Shown: positions 25,448-34,113 of the stretch, piece by piece
Position numbering within the stretch: the first letter of the stretch is position 1
Layout of the letters: every line of letters starts with the position of its first letter
Source: Allorhizobium pseudoryzae
GTDB taxonomy: Bacteria; Pseudomonadota; Alphaproteobacteria; Rhizobiales; Rhizobiaceae
DNA length: 64,000 bases
Direction: 5' to 3'
Assembly (NCBI RefSeq): GCF_011046245.1
Contig: NZ_CP049241.1
Coordinates: forward strand, 2,682,001 to 2,746,000
Program-made: the position numbers and the translations under genes
The notes under the pieces: model-generated
What the model saw: only the letters and a program-made list of their open reading frames with translations
Databases searched by the model: none
What the model was told of the DNA's origin: nothing

Positions 25448-26463
25448 GCGCCGGCCTTTCCGAGCTCTTCCAGGTTTGCCAGATCGAGCGGACGCCGCCC
25501 CTCTTCGATCTCGTGGATCATCTCGACCAGCCTTGCCACCATAGGGGTCGGAACCCTGGAATCCTGACCGATCGACACAACGGGCAGCACTTGGGCATCC
25601 ACTTCCGTCTTGCGCTTGCGCACCGCCAGATCTCGCCAGATGCCGGAATGGGATTTCAGCGAGCGACGGTTATGCGCGACCATGTCGTCAAAGGAACGAT
25701 CGGTCTGCTGTTGCTGCGCAAGCGGGCCGAAGGCGGACGGATCAAAGCCGTCAAAGGCTTCCGTCTTGATGTTGTTGATGGCCGCGACGGTTGCGACTTC
25801 CAGGGCAAGCTTTCGCAGGATCGGACGCGCGGTCGGATTGTCGAGTACGTCGGCAATGCTGTCATTGGTGAGTGCCGTGCCGAACAGCAGCGCGCCATAG
25901 ATCATCTTGCCCCAGAGGAAGCCCCAGATGTTGTTGGTGATCAACGCCTTCGGCTCGAACTGCTTGAGGAGCGCGTAGATCTCCTCGGCGCGGTCGCTGA
26001 AGCGCCCGTCCAGTTCGCCGATGACGACCGCTCCGTGGCCGCTATAGTGGACGAGGCCCGGCTCCAGATAATCGGCGCCGAAATTGACGAAGCAGCCGAT
26101 CGTACGCTGTTCGCCGACGATGCGCGCGATGACCTGCTCGTTCAGCCCGTTCTGGGCCGAGACGACGTAACCATCCGATGCGAGATGCACGACGAGCGCC
26201 TGCGTTGCCGCTTCGGTGTGATGCGCCTTCACGCAGAGGTAGATCCGCTCGTATTGCCCTTCCAGTTCGCTCGGCAGGCAGGCTTTCGCCTGGAATGTGC
26301 CCTCGAAAATAGGCCCGGCAATGCGCAGGCCCTCGGCGTTGATGGCATCCACGTGATCCTTTGCGGTATCGACGAACAGGACATCCTCACCGGACTGCAG
26401 GAAGGATGCCCCCAGTGTGCCGCCGATGGCGCCGGCTCCCCAGATGACGATCGGCTGGCTCAT
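25444..26463 (-). CDS. Ketopantoate reductase-like protein (PanE/ApbA family)
   Basis: A 339-residue protein with N-terminal Rossmann motif IVIWGAGAIGGTLGASF, the family KAHHTEAA and SAQNGLNE segments, and a C-terminal helical domain with LWGKMIYGALLFG and AHNRRSLKSHSGIWRDLAVRKRKTEVD. Genes of this type outside pan loci often act on other 2-oxo or 3-hydroxy acids, so a role in pantothenate synthesis should not be assumed. It lies between the GntR regulator and the SDR with ATGA overlaps on both sides. Confidence 0.85.
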   Translation of the reverse strand: MSQPIVIWGAGAIGGTLGASFLQSGEDVLFVDTAKDHVDAINAEGLRIAGPIFEGTFQAKACLPSELEGQYERIYLCVKAHHTEAATQALVVHLASDGYVVSAQNGLNEQVIARIVGEQRTIGCFVNFGADYLEPGLVHYSGHGAVVIGELDGRFSDRAEEIYALLKQFEPKALITNNIWGFLWGKMIYGALLFGTALTNDSIADVLDNPTARPILRKLALEVATVAAINNIKTEAFDGFDPSAFGPLAQQQQTDRSFDDMVAHNRRSLKSHSGIWRDLAVRKRKTEVDAQVLPVVSIGQDSRVPTPMVARLVEMIHEIEEGRRPLDLANLEELGKAGA

Positions 26464-27524
26464 CGCATGTTTTCCTTCAGTGAGAGATTGGTCTGTGTCG
26501 GATGGGATTGGTGGGGCGAAAACCCGGCGGCGTCATCGATCTCGTTTGCCGGTCTCGTTGGCGCATCGTTGGGGGAGGCGAGCGCGGGTGCGATGATCCG
26601 TTCGATGTCCGCAATATCCGGCGCGTGGCGGTATTCGATCCTCGGCATGTCCGGTGCAACCTCAGCCAGAATGCTCTCGGCGCCTGTCGCAAACACCAGT
26701 ACCGTTGCCTGGGAGACCGTGGTCATCAGGCTCGGATTGTCGATTGTTTCCGCAAAGACCTCGGCGACGTGCGGTGCAAAACGCATGACGCCGCTTTTCA
26801 GGATTGGCAGGAATTCGGGAAAGCGCGACACGGCTGCAATGCGGGCCAGCGAATCCAGCGCGGCGAGGGCCTGGCGTGTCTCCTGCGACGGGGTAAACCG
26901 GATCGAGACCACGCGGGTCTGCGGCAGGAGCGCTTCGACCTGTTGCTGTCGGCTCATGATCGTCACGGCGAGATCCGCAGTGGCCGCCCGCGCCCTCAGG
27001 GCCGCGTCGTTCTCCAGGGTGGCAATCGTCAGCGGTTCAACGGTCACCCCCGGCCCCAACCGGTCGGCGATGAAGCCGGCGTAGCTCCCCGTCGCTTCCG
27101 CAAACAGGCCGATCATCAGGATGTGCTGCTGCCGGCTGGTCGGCTCGGGACTGCGGGAACTGCGCGCACTCACCAGCGCCATCAGGTCGGCCTTGCGCAT
27201 GCCAATCTTTCGGCTCTGATCGAGGAGGGCGTCGATCTGCCGGTAAAGCTCGGACATGTCGCCCGTAGGCTGAGTCGGGGTCGGCTGTCGGTTGCTCACG
27301 AAGGTGCCGGCACCAGGCCGCGTCTCGACGAGGCCGGCGGCCTTCAGTGCGTTATAGACCTGAGCCACCGTCATCGGCGCGACGCCCAGCCGGTCTGCCA
27401 GGTCGCGCACCGAGGGCAGTGTCTCGCCGGGTGCGAGGTCGCCGCAGCTGATGCCGTATTCGATCAGGCCGTGAAGCTGGCTGCGCAGGGACACCGGCAA
27501 TGTTCGGTCGAGGACGAGTTTCAT
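26460..27524 (-). CDS. GntR-family regulator with large C-terminal domain
   Basis: A 354-residue protein. Residues 1-75 are a GntR winged helix (EYGISCGDLAPGETLPSVRD and VAPMTVAQVYNALKAAGLVE). After a short Pro/Thr linker, residues 130-330 form an alpha/beta region that is not MocR aminotransferase-like; it could bind a small ligand in a periplasmic-binding or racemase-type fold, but I do not recognise it. It heads an operon with the PanE-like and SDR genes and probably autoregulates through the dyad at 27553. Confidence 0.82.
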   Translation of the reverse strand: MKLVLDRTLPVSLRSQLHGLIEYGISCGDLAPGETLPSVRDLADRLGVAPMTVAQVYNALKAAGLVETRPGAGTFVSNRQPTPTQPTGDMSELYRQIDALLDQSRKIGMRKADLMALVSARSSRSPEPTSRQQHILMIGLFAEATGSYAGFIADRLGPGVTVEPLTIATLENDAALRARAATADLAVTIMSRQQQVEALLPQTRVVSIRFTPSQETRQALAALDSLARIAAVSRFPEFLPILKSGVMRFAPHVAEVFAETIDNPSLMTTVSQATVLVFATGAESILAEVAPDMPRIEYRHAPDIADIERIIAPALASPNDAPTRPANEIDDAAGFSPHQSHPTQTNLSLKENMR

Positions 27525-27552
27525 AGCGTTCGCGTGCGGGTGTTCTATCCGA

Positions 27553-27573
27553 GTAATACACTTATTCCATTAC
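27553..27573. promoter_or_regulatory. Dyad upstream of the GntR operon
   Basis: GTAAT and ATTAC form an inverted repeat with 11 bp between, 29 bp upstream of the GntR start, in an AT-rich stretch. It is a candidate autoregulatory operator. Confidence 0.35.
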
Positions 27574-27761
27574 GCTGCAGTTTCGTCAATTTGGGCAGTG
27601 GCGAATTAATTGACATCGATCAGCGGGCGTGGAAACGTAATATGTGAATAGGACAGTGTGCCTGCCTTCAGGAGAAGCCAGTGATCTGACGGACAGGAAA
27701 TTGTCGAGGCGGTCACGATACCGGGCACCGTGCCGGGCACGGTCAACAGGATAGGTCGATC

Positions 27762-29276
27762 ATGGGTTTCCACGCATTCGAAGAGCAGGTCGCAAGGCTC
27801 AATGATGTCCTGTGTGCCGTAAACCTCCTGACCTGGGACAGCCGGACCATGATGCCTCCGGGCGGGTTGGAGGCGCGCAGCAAGCAGATCGCCACGCTGG
27901 TTGGAATTGCACGCGACATGGCGACGGGTGATGCCTTGCAGCGTTCGATCGAGGATGCGAGAGCCGAACTGGCCGGGGCCGGTCCTGGCGATCGGCGTCT
28001 TGCAAGCGTGGAGCAGGCCGCCGCGGCGACGGCCGTTCTGGCACGGATACCTGCTTCGCTTGTCCGCGCGTCGGCGGAGCTGAAAACGGTGGCGCAGGGC
28101 GCCTGGACCGCGGCGCGGGCGGCCGATGATTTTGCCGCCTTCGCGCCCTATCTGGAGCGGACACTCGAGATGCAGCGTGAGATCGCTGCGGCCATCGGTT
28201 ACGCCGATCATCCGTATGATGCGCTGATCGGCACCTACGAGCCGGGGATGACCTGGGCACGGCTGCGCACCCTTTATGGCGATCTGAAAACCGCGCTCAT
28301 CCCGCTTTTGGAACGCGCGAGACAGGCGGATGTCCGCCAGGATATTCTTCAGCGCGCCTTTCCGGTTGAGCGACAGCGGGCGTTTTCAAGCCGGATTGCC
28401 TCGCGCTTCGGTTATGACTTCGACCGTGGTCGGCTTGATGATGCCGTGCACCCCTTCGAGATTTCCTTCACGAGTTCCGACGTGCGCATCACCGGCCGGT
28501 TCCGCGAGACATGGCTGCCGGGCGGCTTGTTCGCGGTCTGGCATGAGGCCGGCCATGGCATGTACGAGCAGGGCGTGTCGCCGTCCCTCTCACGCTCCAC
28601 CTTCACCACCGACTTCATCAACCTTTATGCCGTGGGCGGCGCGAGCTTTGGGGTCCACGAATCTCAGTCGCGGCTGTGGGAAAACCGCGTCGGACGCTCG
28701 CGGCAGTTCTGGGATCTGCATTTTTCGGCGCTGCAGGCAGAGTTTCCCGAGCAGTTGTCCGACGTGACGACGGACGCGTTCTGGCGTGCGGTCAATGCGG
28801 CGCAGCCGGGCCTGATCCGCGTCGAGGCGGACGAACTGACCTATGACCTGCACATCATGCTGCGCTCACAGATCGAGGCGGACATGGTCGCGGGCGCGAT
28901 CCGCGTCGCGGACCTGCCGGCGATCTGGCGTGATCACATGAAGGCGTCCCTTGGCCTCGACGTGCCGAGCGACCGACTGGGTGTTCTGCAGGACGTTCAC
29001 TGGTCATCCGGCATGATCGGATCCTTCCCGACCTACACGCTCGGCAACATCATGTCCTCGCAGTTCTATGCGGCCGCATGCCGGGAGCCTGGTGTGACAA
29101 AGGGACTGGAGACCGGCGACTACCTGCCGCTGAAAACCTGGCTGACCGACAATGTCCATCGCTTCGGACGGTCGAAATCCGCCACCCAGTTGCTGGTCGA
29201 TGCGACCGGCTCGGATCTCTCCATCGATCCCTATGTCAGCGACCTTTCGCGCAAGGTGGATGATCTGGTGGCGTAA
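27762..29276 (+). CDS. M32-family metallocarboxypeptidase (Taq type)
   Basis: A 504-residue carboxypeptidase. The zinc motif HEAGH lies at 261-265, with the third ligand in FGVHESQSRLWEN (Glu300), and the family DxRxT-like element DVRITGRF is just before it. Further M32 motifs are TYEPGMTW and the C-terminal YTLGNIMSSQFY. Length is normal. It removes single C-terminal amino acids from peptides in the cytoplasm, which fits the two peptide-type importers on either side. It is divergent from the GntR operon. Confidence 0.95.
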   Translation: MGFHAFEEQVARLNDVLCAVNLLTWDSRTMMPPGGLEARSKQIATLVGIARDMATGDALQRSIEDARAELAGAGPGDRRLASVEQAAAATAVLARIPASLVRASAELKTVAQGAWTAARAADDFAAFAPYLERTLEMQREIAAAIGYADHPYDALIGTYEPGMTWARLRTLYGDLKTALIPLLERARQADVRQDILQRAFPVERQRAFSSRIASRFGYDFDRGRLDDAVHPFEISFTSSDVRITGRFRETWLPGGLFAVWHEAGHGMYEQGVSPSLSRSTFTTDFINLYAVGGASFGVHESQSRLWENRVGRSRQFWDLHFSALQAEFPEQLSDVTTDAFWRAVNAAQPGLIRVEADELTYDLHIMLRSQIEADMVAGAIRVADLPAIWRDHMKASLGLDVPSDRLGVLQDVHWSSGMIGSFPTYTLGNIMSSQFYAAACREPGVTKGLETGDYLPLKTWLTDNVHRFGRSKSATQLLVDATGSDLSIDPYVSDLSRKVDDLVA

Positions 29277-29504
29277 ATCAATACGATCGACCAAACGGCA
29301 AAAATGCGCTCCCTGGACGCAGCGCTTTGGGTGCGCGGGAATGGCCAATGCCTATGATCGTGCCATGTGGAGAGGCTGCGGCCCAAGTGTTATGATCGCC
29401 GACCTGCATCATGCCGTGCGACACGCATTTTCTGGCAGGCATATATTTGTATCTTAAATTTGAAATTTTCTTGCAAACTGTACCGAAGCAGCTAGGGAGT
29501 GCCG

Positions 29505-29519
29505 CGATATATCGGTATA
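29505..29519. promoter_or_regulatory. Operator-like sequence upstream of the FCD-GntR gene
   Basis: CGATATATCGGTATA, containing the perfect palindrome CGATATATCG, lies 38 bp before the GntR start. The identical 15-mer occurs at 31441 upstream of the transport operon, so it is a likely site for this GntR protein. Confidence 0.65.
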
Positions 29520-29557
29520 ACTGATCAGTGGCTGAACGGCAGGGAGGCGGTACGAAG

Positions 29558-30328
29558 ATGAACAACAGTGTACGATGGTCTGACTTTTTGCCGGATAAGG
29601 GTAACCCGAATGGCGCCGGCCAGCCCAAGGCTCTCGCCGCCTATAATTTCATCCGTCACGCCATCATCACCATGCGCATGTCGCCGGGTGCCGCAATCAG
29701 CGAGAAGGAAACCTGTGCACAACTCGGTGTGTCGCGCACGCCGATGCGCGAGGCCGTGCTGCGGCTGGCGCAGGAAGGCTTGGTCACGGTGGTGCCGAGC
29801 GGCGGCACCTTCGTCAACAGTATTTCCCTGCGCGGCGTGATCGAGGGACACCTCATTCGCTCCAGCCTGGAGTTGCGGATGGTGCGGCTTGCTGCGCGCG
29901 CCTACGATCCGGTCCACGATCGTGATTTCGATCTTCTGATGTACCTGCAGGCCGATGCGGCCAAGCGGCAGGACTACGATCATTTTCTCGCTGTCGACAA
30001 TGATTTTCACCGTCTCATCTGCCGCATGGGGGGATTTCCGGACATCTGGCAGACCATTCATAACGCGACGGGCCAGCTCGACAGAGTGAGGCGCACCGCC
30101 ATTCCGCGGTCGGGTTATTTTGATGAGGTCGAGCAGGAGCATCGCGCTATCTATGAGGCGATCAGAGTGGGAGATGCGAACCATGCTCACGATCTCCTGC
30201 GCCAGCATCTCGATGATATCGCGGCCGTCGTGGAATATGTCATTGCCGACCAGCCGGGCCTGATCGTGCAGGAACCGGGCTTCGACCTGTCTAAGCTGGA
30301 TCTGATGCTGGCGCCCGCGTCTCAGTAA
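29558..30328 (+). CDS. GntR-family regulator, FCD (FadR-like) type
   Basis: A 256-residue regulator. The winged helix reads IRHAIITMRMSPGAAISEKE, VSRTPMREAVLRLAQEGLV; the helical FCD domain carries the metal-binding pattern with DNDFHRLICRMGG and EHRAIYEAIRVGD. ATG 29558 has GGGAGGCGG upstream and is preferred to the 29528 start. Its 3' end overlaps the convergent dehydrogenase gene by 7 bp. Sharing of the CGATATATCGGTATA site suggests it controls itself and the 31522-43301 operon. Confidence 0.9.
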   Translation: MNNSVRWSDFLPDKGNPNGAGQPKALAAYNFIRHAIITMRMSPGAAISEKETCAQLGVSRTPMREAVLRLAQEGLVTVVPSGGTFVNSISLRGVIEGHLIRSSLELRMVRLAARAYDPVHDRDFDLLMYLQADAAKRQDYDHFLAVDNDFHRLICRMGGFPDIWQTIHNATGQLDRVRRTAIPRSGYFDEVEQEHRAIYEAIRVGDANHAHDLLRQHLDDIAAVVEYVIADQPGLIVQEPGFDLSKLDLMLAPASQ

Positions 30329-31278
30329 CCACTGTCTCGGCTACCGGTATTCAACGGATCCCTGCCGGTCAGAACCCGCGTGGCATTCTCGAAGATCTGT
30401 ACCACCACTTCGTGCACGCTGGGCATGGAGGCGATATGCGGCGTTTTGAAGATCTTCGGATGGCTCCATAACGGACTGTCTTGTGGAAGCGGTTCCTGCA
30501 GGAAAACGTCCAGCACCGCACCGCGCAAATGTCCGCTCTCGATCGCAGCCAGTAGGTCGGCTTCCATCAAATGCTCGCCGCGGCCCATGTTGATGACGGC
30601 GGCACCCCGCGGCAGGGAGGCGAAGAGGTCCGCATTCAGGATGCCGCGCGTCGCATCCGTCAGAGGAAGAAGGCAGATCAGCGCGTCGCAGCCGGACAGG
30701 AAGTCAGGCAGTTGATCGTCGCCGTGAAAACTGGCAATGCCGGCTTCCTGCTTGGGTGAGCGTGCCCAGGCGCGTACATTGTAATCGAGAGCATGCAGGC
30801 GACGTCCCACCGTGCGTCCGATCGCACCAAAGCCCAAAATGCCGACTGTGTAGTCCCTTGCGGCGATCTGTTCGGGGCGTTCCCACAGCCTGAGGGCTGC
30901 ATTTTGCAGATGCAGATCCATCATCCGGTGAAACAGTAGGACGGACCATATCGCATATTCCGCCATGCCGAGCGCATGTTGACTGTCGACAACACGGCAT
31001 ACCGGAACGCGGGGCAGATGCGGATCGGCAAAGATGTTGTCCAGGCCGGCGGCAATGCTGTGGATGAGCTTCAGGTTCGGCATGGTCGCCAGCAGGCCGT
31101 GCGGAGGGTTCCAGGCCACGGCCACATCGGCGGCATCGAAACCGTCTTCCGGATAAAGGCTGAGATGGACATTCAGACCGCTCGTCTCGAACGCGTTCTT
31201 CAAGAAGTTGAGATCAAGCGTGCTGCTGACCAGCGCGATGTGAGGGGGCTTGGCCTCCAAAACAGTCGTCAATGTCAT
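30322..31278 (-). CDS. D-2-hydroxyacid dehydrogenase, GhrA (glyoxylate/hydroxypyruvate reductase A) type
   Basis: A 318-residue NAD(P)-dependent dehydrogenase. The cofactor motif is VGILGFGAIGRTVGRRL; the catalytic pattern includes NMGRGEHLMEADL and the histidine in KTPHIASMPS, with the short GhrA-like overall length. GhrA proteins reduce glyoxylate or hydroxypyruvate. It is divergent from the transport/amidase operon and may handle a 2-oxo acid released by the aminotransferases encoded there. Confidence 0.88.
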   Translation of the reverse strand: MTLTTVLEAKPPHIALVSSTLDLNFLKNAFETSGLNVHLSLYPEDGFDAADVAVAWNPPHGLLATMPNLKLIHSIAAGLDNIFADPHLPRVPVCRVVDSQHALGMAEYAIWSVLLFHRMMDLHLQNAALRLWERPEQIAARDYTVGILGFGAIGRTVGRRLHALDYNVRAWARSPKQEAGIASFHGDDQLPDFLSGCDALICLLPLTDATRGILNADLFASLPRGAAVINMGRGEHLMEADLLAAIESGHLRGAVLDVFLQEPLPQDSPLWSHPKIFKTPHIASMPSVHEVVVQIFENATRVLTGRDPLNTGSRDSGY

Positions 31279-31403
31279 TCTTGGCAGGGCCTTTCCTGAT
31301 TGGCTGCTTTTCCGTGGCGGCGGTTCCTGATGAAGCCGCGTGACGTTTTTTTGTGCGGCCGCTCACCCAGTCCAAGCTTTATGCAAAAAATCATGGGCCT
31401 TGC

Positions 31404-31455
31404 TTGACAGCCGCGTGTGGCAAGAGTCAAGATGATGTATCGATATATCGGTATA
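31404..31455 (+). promoter_or_regulatory. Promoter and operator of the transport/amidohydrolase operon
   Basis: TTGACA at 31404-31409 is a good -35 box on the plus strand. About 30 bp further, 31441-31455 is CGATATATCGGTATA, identical to the sequence upstream of the FCD-GntR gene, and it is extended by imperfect dyad symmetry. It sits where a bound repressor would block the promoter. Confidence 0.6.
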
Positions 31456-31521
31456 TTGTTTGTGCCGGTGTCATCGCAAAGAGAAGTCTGCACGCACACG
31501 AAAATCCATAAGGGGAACATC

Positions 31522-33069
31522 ATGCGACGACTGCTTACTGCATCCCTAGCCTTGCTTTCGACAACGACAGCCGCCTTTGCTGAGGCCGTTCCCGGCGGCA
31601 AGCTGAACCTGATCGTTCAGCCGGAGCCTCCGAGTATCATGATCGGCACCACCACGAACGGCCCGGCGCTGCTCGTCGGCGGCAATATCTATGAGGGGTT
31701 GCTGCGCTACGACGAGACCCTGAAGCCGATGCCGTCGCTCGCCAAGTCGTGGACGGTTTCTGACGATGGCCTGATCTACACTTTTCAGTTGCAGGAAGGC
31801 GTGAAATGGCATGACGGCAAGCCGATGACCTCGGCGGACGTGCTGTTTTCCGCCAATGACTACCTCTTGAAGATGCAGCCGCGTCATCGCAACCTGATGA
31901 GCCACGTCGAAAGCGTCACCGCGCCGGACGACAAGACGGTGGTGTTCAAGCTGAAGGAACCCTTCGAAGCCTTCATGCGCGGGTTGTCGTTCTACACCAT
32001 GCCGATCATCCCGAAACACATCTACGAAGGCACCGACTACGCCACCAATCCGGCCAATGACAAGCCGATCGGAACCGGTCCGTTCAAGTTCGACGAATGG
32101 AAGCGCGGCAGCTACATCCATCTCGTCAAGAACCCGGACTACTATGTGAATGGCAAGCCCTATCTGGATGAACTCTATTACCAGGTCATCCCGGACGGCG
32201 CCTCGCGCTCCGTCGCATTCGAGACCGGCAAGGTCGATATTCTTCCGGGCGGTTCGGTGGAAAACTTCGACATTCCGCGGCTGAAGGATCTGCCCAATAC
32301 CTGCACGACGGAAAAGGGCTGGGAATATTTCGCACCGCTCTCCTGGCTGTGGCTCAACAATCGCAAGGCGCCAATGGACAATGTGAAGTTCCGCCAGGCG
32401 GTGATGTATGCACTGGATCGCGAATTCGCCAAGGACGTCTTGTGGAACGGCTATGGCAAGGTGGCAACCGGCGCCCTGTCGTCAAAGCTTCCCTTCTACA
32501 AGGATGTCGATCCGCATTATCCCCATGATCCCGCCAAGGCCAAGGCGCTTCTGAAAGAAATGGGCTATGACGGCAAGGCGTTGAAGCTCCTGCCGCTGCC
32601 TTATGGTGAAACCTGGCAGCGCTGGGCGGAAGCCGTTAAGCAGAATCTCGAAGAGGTCGGCATCCCGATCGAGATCGAATCGGCCGATGTTGCCGGCTGG
32701 AACCAGCGCACGTCCAACTGGGACTATGACATCGCCTTCACCTATCTCTACCAGAATGGCGACCCGGCCATCGGCGTCGATCGCAACTACAAGACGTCGC
32801 AGATTGCCAAGGGCAATCCGTTCAACAATGTCGAGGGCTATTCCAACCCTGAACTCGACAAGCTGTTCGACGAGGCTGCTGTCGCCTATCCGGCGACGAA
32901 ACGCCAGGAACTTTATGACAAGGCACAGAAGACGCTGCAGCAAGACGTTCCGGTTGCCTGGCTGCTCGAACTCGGCTTCCCGACGGTCTACAACTGCAAG
33001 GTTCAGGACATCGTGACGACCGCCTCCGGCCTGCCGGAATCCATGCGTGACGCCTGGATCAAGAAATAA
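31522..33069 (+). CDS. Dipeptide-type ABC substrate-binding protein (SBP family 5), second system
   Basis: A 515-residue exported protein starting MRRLLTASLALLS with signal peptide ending near AFA-EA. Motifs LKPMPSLAKSWTVSDDGLIY, QLQEGVKWHDGKPMTSADVL and GTGPFKFDEWKRGSYIHLVK identify family 5. ATG 31522 has AGGGGAAC upstream; the longer frame from 31417 runs through the operator and is rejected. First gene of the operon ending at 43301. A hairpin follows the stop codon. Confidence 0.93.
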   Translation: MRRLLTASLALLSTTTAAFAEAVPGGKLNLIVQPEPPSIMIGTTTNGPALLVGGNIYEGLLRYDETLKPMPSLAKSWTVSDDGLIYTFQLQEGVKWHDGKPMTSADVLFSANDYLLKMQPRHRNLMSHVESVTAPDDKTVVFKLKEPFEAFMRGLSFYTMPIIPKHIYEGTDYATNPANDKPIGTGPFKFDEWKRGSYIHLVKNPDYYVNGKPYLDELYYQVIPDGASRSVAFETGKVDILPGGSVENFDIPRLKDLPNTCTTEKGWEYFAPLSWLWLNNRKAPMDNVKFRQAVMYALDREFAKDVLWNGYGKVATGALSSKLPFYKDVDPHYPHDPAKAKALLKEMGYDGKALKLLPLPYGETWQRWAEAVKQNLEEVGIPIEIESADVAGWNQRTSNWDYDIAFTYLYQNGDPAIGVDRNYKTSQIAKGNPFNNVEGYSNPELDKLFDEAAVAYPATKRQELYDKAQKTLQQDVPVAWLLELGFPTVYNCKVQDIVTTASGLPESMRDAWIKK

Positions 33070-33078
33070 GCTGTTTCC

Positions 33079-33110
33079 AGGCGGGGATCCGTCCCCGCCT
33101 GCCTTGTTTT
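33079..33110 (+). terminator. Hairpin between binding-protein and permease genes
   Basis: AGGCGGGGA and TCCCCGCCT make a perfect 9-bp stem with a TCCG loop (33079-33100), followed by GCCTTGTTTT. In the middle of an operon it would act as a leaky terminator or stabilise the upstream message, raising the binding protein relative to the permeases. Confidence 0.65.
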
Positions 33111-33141
33111 GAGATCTGAGACATCGGGTTGGAGTCCTGCC

Positions 33142-34113
33142 ATGCTGAGATTCATCTCGGGGCGGCTGCTGAAAGCAGTCGTCATCCTGATCTGCATCAC
33201 CGTGCTCAATTTTTTCCTGATCCATGCGGCGCCGGGCGATCCGGCCGCCGTGATGGCAGGGGAGGCCGGCGATGCAGACCCTGCCTTTCTGCAACAGCTG
33301 AGAGAACGCTTCGGCCTCGACCAGCCCCTCTATGTCCAGTTGTGGATCTACGTTTCCTCTGTCGTCCAGCTCGATCTCGGCTATTCCTATCGCCAGCAGT
33401 TGCCGGTGCTGCAACTGATCGGGGAACGCCTGCCAGCGACACTGTTGCTGTCGCTCTCGGCCTTTGTCATCTCGCTGGGTCTTGGCGTGACGGCGGGTGC
33501 ACTTGCCTCAGCCCGGCAGGGAAAATGGGCAGACACCATCATCTCCCTGGTTGCGCTGATCTTCTACGCAACGCCATTGTTCTGGTTGGCGTTGATGGGC
33601 GTGCTTTTGTTTTCCGTGCAACTCGGCTGGCTGCCGGGCTTCGGTTACGAAACGGTCGGGGCCAACTATACCGGCCTCGGCCGCTCCCTCGATATCCTCC
33701 TGCATCTCATCTTGCCGGCCATGACGCTCGGTTTGTTCTTCATGGCGGTCTATGCCCGCATGACCCGCGCTGCCATGCTGGAAGTCGGCAAGCTTGATTT
33801 CGTCAAGACGGCCAAGGCCAAGGGCTTGCGCTCCGGTCTGATCCAGCGCCGCCATGTGCTGCGCAATGCGTTGCTGCCGGTCGTAACACTGGCCGGTCTG
33901 CAGGCGGGGCAACTCGTCGGCGGTGCTGTGCTGATCGAGACCGTCTTTGCCTGGCCGGGCATCGGCCGATTGATGTTCGATGCCCTGTCGCAGCGTGACT
34001 ACAATCTGCTGCTCGGCGTCTTCGTCGTCTCGGCCGCCATGGTCCTGTTCTTCAACCTCATTACCGACGTGCTCTACCGCCTCGTCGATCCGCGCATCAG
34101 GGTGGCGTCATGA
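33142..34113 (+). CDS. Dipeptide-type ABC permease (DppB-like), second system
   Basis: A 323-residue permease: MLRFISGRLLKAVVILICI helix, RFGLDQPLYVQLWIYVSSVV, DLGYSYRQQLPVLQLIGERL, the EAA loop DFVKTAKAKGLRSGLIQRRH and a final helix before DVLYRLVDPRIR. ATG 33142 has GGAG 8 nt upstream. The stop overlaps the next permease start (ATGA). It works with the DppC-like protein at 34110. Confidence 0.93.
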   Translation: MLRFISGRLLKAVVILICITVLNFFLIHAAPGDPAAVMAGEAGDADPAFLQQLRERFGLDQPLYVQLWIYVSSVVQLDLGYSYRQQLPVLQLIGERLPATLLLSLSAFVISLGLGVTAGALASARQGKWADTIISLVALIFYATPLFWLALMGVLLFSVQLGWLPGFGYETVGANYTGLGRSLDILLHLILPAMTLGLFFMAVYARMTRAAMLEVGKLDFVKTAKAKGLRSGLIQRRHVLRNALLPVVTLAGLQAGQLVGGAVLIETVFAWPGIGRLMFDALSQRDYNLLLGVFVVSAAMVLFFNLITDVLYRLVDPRIRVAS

